Numbered from the stretch's first letter, positions 21,650 to 31,828 are shown. The stretch is 64,000 nt of DNA from Agrypnia vestita (GCA_016648135.1 JADDOH010002033.1:1-64000), one strand, 5' to 3'. Translations and numbers: made by a program. Notes: generated from the sequence alone by a model not told the origin.

Positions 21650-22140
21650 AAAAAACCTTACCCATAAAAACCAAGTTTTTATTATATTCCTTTTCTCATT
21701 TGTATTGTTTCCAATTTGATATTCTATCAACATATTCCTCCTGCTTTAAGTTCATGTGGAAAATCTATTTCACGTATATTATTATCCTTAAAATTATAGA
21801 ATATTGAAAACGTAATAATTGGTATAGGGGGGCACGGCGTCGGCGAAACCGTCTGATCGGACTCTTGGCTCGAGTCAGACTAGTTGAAAAAGGTTTCGCG
21901 TCTTCTCCACGCGTCGGGGTCCTTTCGCATTTGTATGTAAATTTCGAAAAATCTAAAATTATACTATTATAATTTAAAAAATTAAACGAAAAATTGTTAG
22001 ATCAATTTTATCGTCGCCACGAGTCTGCCCGCAAAGTTTCAGCTCGATTGGATCACGGGAAAAGGGTTAAGAATCGATCCAAAGTTTTTTCGGCAGACAA
22101 GCAGACGCTACCTACGATTTAAAAGAAAGGGAGTAAAAAC
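21650..22140. repeat. family R unit, long form
   Basis: It starts with CCCATAAAAACCAAG and ends AAAAGAAAGGGAGTAAAAA. Its middle carries a GC-rich insert (CACGGCGTCGGCGAAACCG) not present in the other units. Confidence 0.7.
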
Positions 22141-22473
22141 GGAAAATTTCGATTTTGGATGGATATCAAAAAAACTGAAGGGGGTAAAAAAATATCGAAA
22201 AATAAACAAAAGATTATTATTATTCGAACGTGATACTCGATTTTTGAATTTCATTCACGCTATCATAATCTGAGTTTCAATCGTTGAAAATTTTAACGTT
22301 TGGGTAAAGATAAATAAATAATAAACAGTTGAACGTGGGATGCAACCAGGAAAAATCAATTTCTTTCATGCCTCAATTCAATTATCGGGTATTTTTTAAT
22401 ATTAACCAAATAAGAACGTTTTATATGATAAGTGAGTGATAAGATAGAACTCACTCACTCATCTTTTCAGTAA
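22141..22473. other. AT-rich interval, nothing recognised
   Basis: No gene or shared repeat seen. Confidence 0.4.
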
Positions 22474-22617
22474 GGCCCGGTTGTTTCAAGTTCGATCAAA
22501 GTAAGCGGTCGATAAAAGCATAGATTTTTACGAAAACGGATCGTCTGATTGGTGGAGAACCTAAAATTTCAGTTTAAACTCTACGCTTACTTTGATCGAA
22601 TTTGAAACAACCGGGCC
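22474..22617. mobile_element. GGCCCGGTTG MITE, 144 bp, TSD TAA
   Basis: The TIRs GGCCCGGTTGTTTCAAGTTC and the complement of GGCCCGGTTGTTTCAAATTC, flanked by TAA. Copies at 53997-54141 (TSD TTA), 62156-62300 (TSD TTA) and a diverged one at 24706-24846. TWA targets indicate the Harbinger superfamily. Confidence 0.9.
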
Positions 22618-22882
22618 TAAGTAAGTTAGTTAGTTGGTTGGTTGGTTGGGTGGGGTTAATCGAAGCGCGCGTTATGCGCGAGACACGGCTATCGACCAAA
22701 TTACACCAGGAGTAAATGAACCATCAGGAGATTGACGATTAATGGATAGATGAACTCGCTCAAATGAGAGTGATGTGACGCCTGACGTCGCCCTCTTGTG
22801 TTAGGGGAACAGGAGGCAAAAGATTATCGTGTACATCGAGCACCCGCAATGTGATAATTAAATCATTTCTTTATATTAATTA
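22618..22882. other. short (GTTG)n run and unassigned sequence
   Basis: A GTTAGTTAGTTGGTTGG microsatellite lies at about 22624-22650; the rest is unassigned. Confidence 0.4.
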
Positions 22883-22945
22883 AACTAGCTGTGCCCACGC
22901 GGCTTCGCACGCGTAGATTTTTAGAACACTGTTTGGATCGTCATA

Positions 22946-22973
22946 GAACTTTCGCGAACCTTCTAGAACATTC
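22946..22973 (+). promoter_or_regulatory. six-unit heat-shock element
   Basis: GAA-TTC-GAA-TTC-GAA-TTC with exactly 2-nt gaps (positions 22946, 22951, 22956, 22961, 22966, 22971). Three units of nGAAn in alternating orientation are enough for one HSF trimer. Confidence 0.65.
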
Positions 22974-22976
22974 TCC

Positions 22977-22994
22977 TTCCAGAACTTTCAAGAA
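22977..22994 (+). promoter_or_regulatory. four-unit heat-shock element
   Basis: TTC-GAA-TTC-GAA with 2-nt gaps, starting 3 nt after the six-unit array. Confidence 0.6.
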
Positions 22995-23252
22995 ATTCGA
23001 ATGTACAGGAACCTTCTAGACACACCGACACATTCCGCCACTCAGTTTAGAACCTTATAGAACTTTCGGGAATTTTCTAGAACCTTCTCCTTCCAGAACT
23101 TTCTAGAGCAGGTTTTTCCGGAACCTTCTTGACTCACCGACACAGTAAACGCATTTTTATTTTGAAACAATCTGAAGCATTTGCCGCCTTCCCATAACAA
23201 AACAATGTGCTAGAATGCACATTTTCATCACCCACTCCCACCCGCAAGCTCG

Positions 23253-23580
23253 TACATAGAAAATCTGTGTTCGATAGAGGATGGAGAAGAATGAAGATGG
23301 TTTGGTCATGCGGAACGTGCGAGCGAGGAGAGAATGGCAAAGAAAATATATATGAAGTGTTGAAGGCAGCAGGAACAGATGGACAGATGGAGTCCGCGAG
23401 GGCAAATATAAAAAATATTGCAAGATTGCCCTGCCCTTCTAAGCTTGCAACAACGGAAGAGCAGGAGAATCAAAGACGTATCAAAGTGGGAGGGATAAAA
23501 GTGCTATGCCAAAGAAGAATTGTGTGGCGTTCTATCCTTTCCAATTACCCCGCAGGGAAAATACGTGATGGATAAGTCTG
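23253..23580 (+). pseudogene. LINE 3' tail, frame-broken
   Basis: KMVWSCGTCERGENGKENIY and the end RRIVWRSILSNYPAGK align with the C-terminal domain at 11637-12203, with frameshifts between. It abuts the heat-shock-element repeat directly. Confidence 0.6.
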
Positions 23581-23879
23581 TTGGTTAAATGGACTGACGG
23601 TAGAGGGAGAAATTAAAATTGAAACCTATACGAGGTGTGTTTTTGCGAGAATCACATCAACAGAAGGAAGCAGCAGTTTGTCCGATTGGACGGATCAATC
23701 AGATCGGATGTAAAAAAATGTTTATTATAGTCCGTCTAACTTATCTGAAGAATGGCCAAATTTGGAACTAACGACGCCATATTGGATTATCTACAGCTGA
23801 CAGACCTTTGACAGACTTTGTTTACAGAGGGTTTCACGATTGTTTCGATAGTTTTTTAAGAAAATTTTAGACTGTCACC
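23581..23879. other. interval before the DDE remnant
   Basis: No feature recognised. It may contain the 5' leader of the element below. Confidence 0.35.
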
Positions 23880-24660
23880 ATGCCAAAAACCATTAAAAGC
23901 GGTGTTCGGGAAATAATCTTGAAAATGCACACGTTTTTTGAAGAGGAACAACGTCTAAAAGCCCCAATTATACCGTTTGATTTTGTTCAAAGATGTATTG
24001 CCCAGTATTGCCGCCGTTTCAGGTTAGTGCTGCCATGCAGTTATAATGATTTTCCCATACTTAGTTTTTTATTTTACTATTATACAATTTCTTCAGGTAT
24101 TTCTCAATTGGCAATTTACAAAATAGTTAAAGAAGGTAAAGCGGCCGTGGAAATGGGCATTAAAATATCTACACCCGGAAAAAAAAGAAAAAGGATAAGT
24201 GGAAAAATTGATATTGATGACTTTGATTTGGGAGTCATCAGACGAAAGATACACGATTTTTGTACTTTTAAGAAAGAGTTACCTAGATTAAGTAAACTAC
24301 AAAAGGTATTGAAAGAAAACATAAATTTTCAAGGATGTCGTGAGATATTACGTAAATTACTGCATAAGCTAGGTTTTCGTTTTCGAAAGACTAAAAGTAA
24401 CCATAAGGTGCTTATAGAACGCAATGATATAATTAATATGTGCCATGAGAGCAAAATTCTTGTATGAATTAAGGAAGAATGAAACTTCTTTGAATCGGCG
24501 GCCAGTCATATATCTAAATGAAACATATATACATACCTTACACACAGCAGACAAATGTTGGCAAAGTGAAGATGTCGAAGGTGTATTCAAACCAGTATCT
24601 AAAGGTCAGTGCTTCATAATTGTCAATGCAGGAGGGGAAACTAACGTGTTCATTTGTATA
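23880..24660 (+). pseudogene. Tc1/mariner-superfamily (IS630-like) DDE transposase remnant
   Basis: The first frame (23880-24467) has a helix-rich N-terminus and then SKLQKVLKENINFQGCREIL, LLHKLGFRFRKTKSNHKVLI. The adjoining frame continues YELRKNETSLNRRPVIYLNE, TYIHTLHTADKCWQSED and PVSKGQCFIIVNAGGET. The pattern KLGFxxRKT, RPxIYLDETY, KGxRxIIVxAG fits DDE_3-type transposases. A frameshift lies near 24462, and the first catalytic Asp of YLDETY is Asn (YLNETY). The second and third acidic residues are missing because the sequence stops being similar after about 24660. A possible small intron around 24024-24096 does not join in frame, so I leave it unresolved. Confidence 0.7.
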
Positions 24661-24705
24661 AACATCTTTTTTTTCAAAAGTAAACTTTTTTGTTTATGCA
24701 CATTA

Positions 24706-24846
24706 AAGACTGGTTGCATCAACTTTGTAGCAATAGTTCATTTAAAGCATAGATTTTTACGAGAGTGAGTTGTTTGATCGGTGGAAAACGCAAAATATCT
24801 ATGCTTTGAACGAAACATTACTATAAACCAAGTTGATACAACGGCC
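24706..24846. mobile_element. GGCCCGGTTG-family MITE, diverged, TSD TTA
   Basis: It has the core AAAGCATAGATTTTTACGAG and AATATCTATGCTTT of the family, and TTA on both sides (24703-24705, 24847-24849). It follows directly on the DDE remnant and may have truncated it. Confidence 0.65.
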
Positions 24847-24922
24847 TTAAACCGATTGATATCCTTAGGTGTTACTGAGTTAAACATGGAGGTCAGATTA
24901 TTAGATATGAGACACTGAATAA

Positions 24923-25107
24923 AACGGGAGCCACACTGCGCGGATCTTCCGCCGCGTTTCTTCTGTCGCGGAACATCGCTACATTTCTTTCCATACAATA
25001 TGCGCTTATTAAACACACTACGCGGATGATCGGTCGATCTATTTGCTTTGCCGATTTGGCGCAACGGAAAAGACGCGGCGGAAAATCTGCGTAATGTGGC
25101 GCCGGCC
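24923..25107. mobile_element. GC-rich MITE, 185 bp, TSD TAA
   Basis: Imperfect TIRs: GAGCCACACTGCGCGGAT and the complement of CGCCACATTACGCAGATT, each followed by TTCCGCCGCGT. Flanks are TAA on both sides. Probably Harbinger-type. Confidence 0.6.
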
Positions 25108-25860
25108 TAAAAGGATTATTATTGTTTGGTTTTATTTTTCTGAAAATTGTATTTTTCTTTGATTTTGAAAAAACGCCATTTGGTGACGTGTATTTTGCGA
25201 ATGTATATTTTGATGAATTTATTTGTACATTAGTTTACATTTTTTGTTTTTTATCGTGTCGTATACTGCTTAATAAATTGTTTAAGAAAAAACGAATTTG
25301 CAAAAAATTCCCTAAAAATGAGATAATTTTTAGACTATGGGCAGCACCACAACGATTGGGACGCCCTCCTTTATTCTCCAGATAAGTTGACGGACTGACT
25401 ATAAACGTGCTTTTAAACTCTCGATTGAGGAGGACGAGTGGAGTGGAGTGACGACGGCTAGCGACACTCTTTTACTATTAGGAGAGCAGAAGGAATAAGA
25501 TCATTCGTCGAGGCCTGCTATTCATTGAACTTAATTTAATTTTACAGTTTTAGGTTTCAGCCGGCGCCGCCGCAGCGTCTCGAGCGCCGCTAGCGCCACG
25601 GTCCAACGCGGAATTAAATTTCACACACTTGTCCCGGCAAACCACCCGCTCGCGGATCTGTGCTCCTGGTATTATAGACAGATTGTAGCGCCAGGCATAT
25701 TCGCTCGAATCCTCCCCTCATTTTTTGGTCACCACGAAATAAATATTTGATTGATTGAATGAATATATTTGTGAAAATGATATTTTTTTGTAGAAGTTAA
25801 GATTATTTATTTATTCATCATTAAAGTAAGTAAACATAAATTACGTAATAATTATCCTAT
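25108..25860. other. interval without recognised genes
   Basis: 25540-25690 is GC-rich (GGCGCCGCCGCAGCGTCTCG) and carries a CTGTGCTCCTGGTA motif that recurs in the window (see findings). No ORF I can name. Confidence 0.4.
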
Positions 25861-25919
25861 GAATTTTCGTTTACAGTTTGATGTTTGGAATTCCCAATTT
25901 ATTTGTCATTCCTTTTTAT

Positions 25920-26090
25920 AAATTAGTTTTTCGTTTCTTTTCCCGCCGTTTGTTTATCGCTGTGTCTGTGACCACGGAGAAAATGAAAATTCGCGTTCTT
26001 TTCGAATGCACGTGCGTGCGCACTAATGCTGCACAGTCGGCATGCAATATTGTACTGGATCTGCGAAACGTATGTCGCGACGCGCGAAAG
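25920..26090 (+). pseudogene. old mariner fragment (second family), 5' part
   Basis: TTTTCCCGCCGTTTGTTTAT and MKIRVLFECTCVRTNAAQS correspond to the leader and first residues of the fragment at 26500-27150. Only about 25 codons remain. Confidence 0.5.
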
Positions 26091-26499
26091 GGACAGAGCA
26101 CGACAGAGAGGGTAAATGGATAATAAGGGCGAGCAGCGCGAGTGAAAGGGCTTTTTTGCATTATATCAAGACCGATCGCTATTGTTCTTTGTTATCCGCG
26201 TATCTCTGTAAAACGTATTGTTACCAATGCCAATGAATTACGAGTCTACAACAAGATCTTTTATTGAAAGAAAAACGAGTTTTCAGTCAAAGCTCCTGTG
26301 ATATTAAGATGGTCTGTTGTGAAGTTTGTGGACGAACGTTGTGCTGGAGAAGTAATGGACGCATTTGACAAGTCTCGGTTGATAGCGAGCTTGTCCAACA
26401 TTGTTTTCAATTATTAACAGTATACCTCTACAGTAATTGTTGTGCCAGATCTCAAGAACTGTAATGAATAATGCGGCGTAGGTTCATCACAAGCAGTTC

Positions 26500-27150
26500 C
26501 TTTTGACTCATTTTGGTTTGGGACACTGTTTGCTTGCCTCCTAGGTCCAATCATTGCGATGAACGTTTCCGATTATCATACAGGATCCAATTTTCATCAT
26601 CATATAAGTATCAATCCGATTCAGAATTTCCTTTATGTGCCGACTCGACAAATTGCTTGCCTCGACGCGAGTTTGCTTTTGTCTTTCAATAAGTTCCCAA
26701 TTTGACGCAAATGAATCAATTATTACTTACGTTGAAGGCTGTTTGTCTGACGTAGTTTAAGATGAATCCTTTTCCACTATAGCTTTCAATTCATCACTAT
26801 CAAGGCTATCTACGAGGCTCGTTGTAGAAGCCATCAAGCTAAAAACGCACCGTGCGTTAATTTGCGGTATCTGGTCCATACACGTCGTTGATACTGCGTG
26901 CCGTCTGTGCAGCATTAGTGCCTCGACGGAACTTATATTCGAAAATAGCTCGAATTTGCATTTTCTTCATGGTCGCAGACACAGCGATATCAAAGAAAAA
27001 ACAAACGGCGGGAAAACAAATGTATTACTAATTTGATAAAGGAATATGATAGCATTAATATGATGTTAATTCACATTTTTAATTCCAGGTCTAATGCAAG
27101 ATGTCGAACTTCAAACTAGGCAGTATTAAAAAACGCCAAATCAAAGGCAA
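26500..27150 (-). pseudogene. old mariner element fragment (second family)
   Basis: On the minus strand, from about 26971, MKKMQIRAIFEYKFRRGTNA, AQTARSINDVYGPDTAN is clearly mariner transposase (compare RGTSAAETARRINDVYG in the other family). The frame then breaks repeatedly, with homologous codons traceable to about 26520. A TIR remnant (ATTTGGCGTTTTT) lies near 27128-27145. Much older than the two mariner copies at 1-816 and 44292-45576. Confidence 0.65.
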
Positions 27151-28021
27151 GATATTGAAGAGAGTTTCATTATACTCTGAATGTCAGAAGAATGTCAAAA
27201 ACAAAAGACTGAAGATGTTATTCGGAGAGTGATATGACTGAATAATAAAACAGCGAATGCAGAAAGAAAAAATATTTCATTTTCAGAATTCTGAAATCGG
27301 AGACTATATAAAACCTGTACCTTATAGGTACTTTATAGGTAAACCTTACAGGTGTTGTGATTCGTTAGACTGAGGCCCGAATTCAGAGTCAATACTTAAA
27401 TGATACATAATGTGCAAAGCAGCAAGCCTCTTTTAATAATTAATCAAAATTATTTGTTTATTTGTTGCAATAAAAATAAATATAAATAAATACGAAAAAG
27501 GAATTTTTGCTGTTCGTCGTATGGCTCAGTCAGTGATTCGCTTTTATAACCAGGATCGCAGAAAACTGGCGAGGTATTTATTCTATTGAAATAAAAAGAC
27601 TTTTCACATTATTAGCCTGATAATCTTAGGTCAGTCTAACATTGGTTAATACGATTTCTAAGGAGATGATAAATATAATTGATAAGACTTTAATGTAGTA
27701 AAATTATTGATATTTGTTTTTGAAGTAGAACAAATGTAACTATTGTTTTGTAAAATAACTAAAACAAGAGATAAATGTCGACGTCTCACGACGATTCGAA
27801 AATATTGATTGGCTTGAATCCTACGATTCAATGGGGCAAACGCCTATACGTCTACACGTATAGTTTGACGAATCGAAAAACGTGTGCATTTTCAAAAAAA
27901 GTCAAAAGGCCTTAGGATTTCATGTTAATGTCGCTGTTTTTGCAAAAATTACGTAACTATCTAATTGTCAGTTATTCGTTTTCTAAACAAAAAACACCAT
28001 CATTCAATTATGACCAGTAAG
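27151..28021. other. interval without recognised genes
   Basis: Contains a TIR-like scrap of the 20452-20571 MITE family at about 27372; otherwise nothing seen. Confidence 0.35.
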
Positions 28022-28483
28022 AACCCGTCAAATTAAGCAAGACAGAGAAAGTAGACTGAATGCGGTGGAAATGCGATCACTAAGGCGCTTGTATGGAAAA
28101 TCTTTGGTCGATAGAGTGAGGAATGAACAAATTAGAAGTGAATGTAATGCTGGTTGTAGTGTGATAGACAGAATAAAGAAAGGAGTGCTGAGATGGTTTG
28201 GCGTATGAGCGACGAAAGAATGGTTAAGAAAATATATAGGGCAAGTGTTGAAGGTAACAGGAATAGAGGGCGTCCGCGTAAGACCTGGCATGATCAGATT
28301 CGACAAGTATTCGAGCGTATGTTATGTATGGATGGAGAGTATGTTAAAAGCCTCAACTACCGTAGAGCATGCATGAGAAGATTTATGAATGTAGCAGAAG
28401 CAAAAGTAGTGTGCCAAGATAGTGGAATATGGCGTTATATTCTCTCTGCCTATCCCCGCAGAAGCGGCGTGATGGTTAGTTAG
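28022..28483 (+). pseudogene. LINE C-terminal region, one frameshift
   Basis: The first frame has ESRLNAVEMRSLRRLYGKSL, then VLRWFG. After a shift near 28197 the second has ERMVKKIYRASVEG, RGRPRKTWHDQI, RRACMRRFMNVAEAKVV and YILSAYPRRSGVMVS. Same family as 11637-12203, 5'-truncated, with the usual GTTAGTTAGTT tail. Confidence 0.75.
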
Positions 28484-28489
28484 TTCATT

Positions 28490-29175
28490 CATTCGACATT
28501 CAATGCGTCTGTCAAAGTTGTAAACTCGACAACTCGAAACTTTTGAATACGAAACCGTTATAGGTATAAAACAACAAACACTTGGACTTTTTTTGAAAAT
28601 GCGCACGTTTTTTAAGTTTTTGTTTGCCCCAATTATCTTAAATATTCGAGGTTACATTTCTGTAAGTACGTATGAGATTTCATTATTTTTATGAAACTCC
28701 ATAGAATAATCGACAATGATCAGTGAAGATTCTTACAACTCAATACTTTAATCGTCATTAGTATGTACCTGTATAATTTGTCTTTATATTTTTGAAGGGG
28801 GTAATTTTTTCGTGCTCTATAGCGCTATCGGTTTGAAAAAAAATGAGCGAGTCGAGCGATGCGTAACATCTTTCTCTCAGGAACGAAAGAAATTTTAGTG
28901 AGAATATTAGTCGGGTATTATTTGAAGTGATTTTTTCATGACTTGACAGAGGTTACGATAAAGACCACACGTTTTACATGTTCGACTTGATAGTTTCCAA
29001 ATTTTGCAAACATCAGAAAAAGTAATTAAATAAATATTGCTGACGTAATCTCCATCAAAAATAAGCAAAGCAAAGACCCACCCCCTTTGGTGCTTACGTA
29101 ATACTTGAATGGCCCCTAGGTAACGTTTTTTCGTTTGTAATAAAAAAAGACAGTGCAAATAAGAAGTACATAGGG
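28490..29175. other. interval without recognised genes
   Basis: AT-rich, no shared repeat seen. Confidence 0.35.
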
Positions 29176-29469
29176 CAGAGGTTCCCAAAGTTGACAGGAC
29201 CGCGACCCACAAAAAAAATAATTTCGGAACCCACCTCCTGCCTCACATTTTCCCAATTCATATTGGAACCATACGAAAGACTGTTCAATTAAGATAAAAA
29301 GAAAAACCTCGAAATATAATCGAAATTTGTCATTACGAAAAATGTTAACATGTGATATTTTAATGGGAAGGATGAATTTGTTGCCTTTTTTAGTCATAAC
29401 AGCATTAGCGTTGACTTCAATTTTAGTCACTTTTAATCGCAGTGAATTCGATACGTCCAATCTATTTCT

Positions 29470-29790
29470 TTATTTAGTCTTAACCTTTCTACCATGGCAG
29501 AAATTCCACTTCACATGAGGTAATGAAGGGAGGAGGACTTTCATCGCTTCGTCAAACAAGCAGGGATAAGTGTCAGTAACTGAAAGCCATAATTTTGCCA
29601 ATTGCTTGCGATTAAAAGTATTTTTCAGCGATGTATCTTCTGATAAATCAATAAGTTCTTCGCTTACTTTTGTTGACATTTCAGTCGGTATGTTGTCATG
29701 AAATTGATTTAAAATCCAGTTTATCCTGTTGAACATTTTTATTTCTTCTTCGAAGTTGGCGTTAAAGTTATTTTTCAACTCTGTTAAATG
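29470..29790 (-). pseudogene. hAT (ZBED5-like) transposase C-terminal fragment
   Basis: The minus strand reads LTELKNNFNANFEEE, then INWILNQFHDNIPTE, SEELIDLSEDTSLKNTF, RKQLAKLWLSVTDTYP and AMKVLLPSLPHVKWNF. The LTELKxxF and ELxxLxxDxxLKxxF patterns fit the C-terminal part of ZBED5-type hAT transposases; the conserved CExGFSA segment that should follow is degraded. The frame upstream is foreign sequence. Confidence 0.65.
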
Positions 29791-29924
29791 AGTGAAAATT
29801 GCAGACACTACAATAATATCTGGATGCACTTCGTTATGTATAGTAAACACGACACGTCTCAAACGAGACGTATTGCGCGGTGTTGTGACTGCGACCCACC
29901 TAATATCCGCTCGCGACCCACCAA

Positions 29925-30010
29925 TGAGGGCAGACCCACCGCTTACCCAGGACCGTTTTATAAGCAAAAGTTCCTATATCGGTCCTACTCATTCGCCGTC
30001 AGGTTGGCAT
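29925..30010 (-). repeat. fragment of an unnamed repeat shared with 49680-49750
   Basis: The minus strand reads GAGTAGGACCGATATAGGA, then CTTATAAAACGGTCCTGGG. 49690-49735 has the same with GGGACCGATATGGGAG and AAAACGATCCCGGG. Class unknown. An 11-bp hairpin (GGCAGCCGTGC / GCACGGCTGCC, 30026-30076) follows. Confidence 0.5.
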
Positions 30011-30759
30011 TTTTTAAATCTAAAGGCAGCCGTGCAACCCAGCACTGCAATGCAAAATTGGGCCGCACGGCTGCCATTCAAAATTTTGCCCGCATTGTCC
30101 CGTCAGTTCATTTCTTTATTATTTAAAAATATACATAAACCACCAAAATATTTCAACAGTAAATATAAAGGCACAAAAAATATACAGGATGTAAGGAGCA
30201 AACAGGTCGGGACATTTGAAGGTATAGGAAAAGAAAACTCCCTTTTGGGTTAAACAGACAACACAAAAATAAGTACATAGAAATATGGACTTACGCACAC
30301 GCACCACGGCCGGCACATACGATTCAAGAGCAAAACAAGATTAAGCAATCAAGAATATATATTACCACTGTTGAAACGCCGAAGGATTTCCCACCTGGAG
30401 ACCCACACCCGCAAAAACGCCCTGAACAGTTCCAGGTTCCTAGCGCAGCTTAACAGATCGGAGTTTAATATATTGCTCCTATCTGGAACTCGCTATTAAT
30501 GTATGTTAAAGTAAATTTTAAAAATTTTAAATTCAGTGGAAAATTTTTAAGATTGTTTTGCTGTTAATTTTTTCCCAAAACAAAATAAATAAATAAACAC
30601 ACAAATACACACACTCACACAAACTCACTATTGGACATGTTTTTTCTTACTTTTTTATCGATTGCATATATGTGTTTTCTTGTAATTGGCCCAAAACTCT
30701 GTACATCAATTATTGTTTTTTTTCAATATTGATTAATTATATGGCTGTAAGAAAACCAA

Positions 30760-30900
30760 TAAATGAAAATAAAAATAAAAATAAAAACATCCAAATCTTC
30801 CATCATTTCCTCTCTCGCATCCCTCAACAAAACACAGCTCCAGAGAATGTGCTCCGGCGTCTGCCTCACCCGGCTACAGGTACACCACGGGTCCGGAGCA
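30760..30900 (-). pseudogene. LINE C-terminal zinc-knuckle fragment
   Basis: The minus strand reads DPWCTCSRVRQTPEHILWSC, then VLLRDAREEMMEDLDV. The C-x-C...H...C arrangement ending HILWSC is the C-terminal zinc motif of R1/LOA-type LINE ORF2 proteins. It ends in a (TTTTTA)n-like stretch. No other part of this LINE is visible. Confidence 0.6.
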
Positions 30901-30972
30901 GGCCCTAGTCGCGACTCACCAGTGGGTAGCGCCCCATAGTTTGGGAAACCCTGACCTAGGTAGTATGTGTAA

Positions 30973-31723
30973 AGCTACAGATACACATGCTTATTTAGTG
31001 GCACGTGAGCATGCACAGTATCGACCTTCTTTAGGCTTTGCTTATTAGTGGCATGTGTGTACGCACATTGCTAGTAATGAGAATGCCACCTAGTGGCATG
31101 CTCAAAAATCAACCGCCGGTTGATTTATAAGCATGCCACTGTCATTCACCATAGAGAAGGGGTATCTTTGGAGCATGTGTGAACAGGCTTGCTTATTATG
31201 AGCATGCTTATGTCATTCGCGGGCTTCGCGGCTAGTATTATCAATGCGATCTTCTCAGTCCGCAACAGATGAAACAAATATGGCGCTTTGGGGAGATGAT
31301 AAAACATTACTTTTCGTGACTTATTATAGGAATCACGAATGTCTGTGGAATTCTCTGTGGAAAAATAATATAGTGAGAAATGTTTATGAAACTTTATCAA
31401 TAGGCATGAATGATTCAAATCTTACAACAAAAATTATAAAAACTAAAATTAAAAAGGTGCGGATGGAAACTCGGGATTTATTTATTGGTTCACTTGAATT
31501 TTCTACTTCAGTTTGCAGTTTCCATTTTGAACAAGAGCGTCTCTATTGTATGACAAGAGCATGCCACTAATAAGCATGTGTGTTTGATTGTTAGCTTTGG
31601 GCATGCTTATTTATGAGCTTGCCACTAATAAGCATGCCAGTAATGAGCAAGTGTGTACAGTTGTTAGGGCATGCTTATTAGTGGCATGCTCATTAGTATT
31701 CCACTAAATAAGCCTCTGTACCT
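30973..31723 (+). mobile_element. Harbinger-type element with MADF ORF, copy 1 (751 bp, TSD TAA)
   Basis: The termini AGCTACAGATACACATGC and the complement of AGGTACAGAGGCTTATT are flanked by TAA (30970-30972, 31724-31726). Subterminal GCATGC and TTATTAGTGGCATG repeats are dense. A conserved palindrome (AAATCAACCG-C-CGGTTGATTT) lies at 31106-31126. Other copies: 48788-49554 and 61186-61859. Confidence 0.75.
31244..31570 (+). CDS. MADF-domain protein of the transposon, 108 aa
   Basis: The ORF has LLFVTYYRNHECLWNSLW, NNIVRNVYETLSIGMND, LTTKIIKTKIKKVRMETR and CSFHFEQERLYCM. LIxxYRxHxCLWN, then a WxxI-like helix and VKxKIKxLR is the MADF fold, a three-helix DNA-binding domain. Harbinger transposons of animals carry such a Myb/SANT/MADF partner for the transposase. 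The first residues before the MADF start are unassigned. The homologous frames at 49117-49410 and 61432-61653 suggest a real protein in the ancestor. Whether this copy is expressed is unknown. Confidence 0.6.
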   Translation: MRSSQSATDETNMALWGDDKTLLFVTYYRNHECLWNSLWKNNIVRNVYETLSIGMNDSNLTTKIIKTKIKKVRMETRDLFIGSLEFSTSVCSFHFEQERLYCMTRACH

Positions 31724-31828
31724 TAAAATAAAACAAAAAGCAGGCTTAGGGCATGCTTATTAGTTGCAAGCTCATTAGTATGCCACTAAATACGCATCTG
31801 TACCTTAAAATAAACCAAAAAGCAGGCA
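31667..31828 (+). repeat. 82-bp tandem duplication spanning the element end
   Basis: Two units (31667-31748 and about 31749-31828) each run GGGCATGCTTATTAGT, CCACTAAATA, CTGTACCTTAAAATAAA, AAAAAGCAGGC. The repeat unit includes the terminal CTGTACCT and about 25 bp of flank. Confidence 0.75.

Larger units (their letters stand above)
22883..23252 (+). repeat. heat-shock-element repeat, copy 1
   Basis: It starts AACTAGCTGTGCCCACGC, followed by a GGCTTCGCACGCG box, a dense array of GAA/TTC units, GGAACCTTCTTGACTCACC and CCTTCCCATAACAAAACAAT. The 3' end seen in copies 2 and 3 is replaced here by a LINE tail. No ORF; class unknown. Confidence 0.75.
29176..30953 (-). mobile_element. hAT element remnant, about 1.8 kb
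   Basis: It begins CAGAGGTTCCCAAAGTTG and ends TTTGGGAAACCCTG, an inverted pair of the type used by ZBED-like hAT elements, with GCGACCCAC / GTGGGT boxes inside. The 8 bp outside are ACATAGGG and ACCTAGGT, a possible duplication with two differences. It holds a transposase remnant and at least two foreign inserts. Confidence 0.6.

Noticed and set aside
21341..21667. 108-codon frame as a gene
   Set aside because: No recognisable domain, no similarity to other frames here, its end runs into a family R unit.
22883..22915. Assigning the AACTAGCTGTGCCCGCG repeat to a Penelope or Helitron class
   Set aside because: The 5' end recalls widespread arthropod repeats, but I see no RT, Rep/helicase,CTRR-type 3' end or hairpin that would decide it; left unclassified.
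24024..24096. Intron in the DDE remnant (GTTAGT...TTCAG)
   Set aside because: Removing it breaks the reading frame, while leaving it in keeps one open frame; not called.
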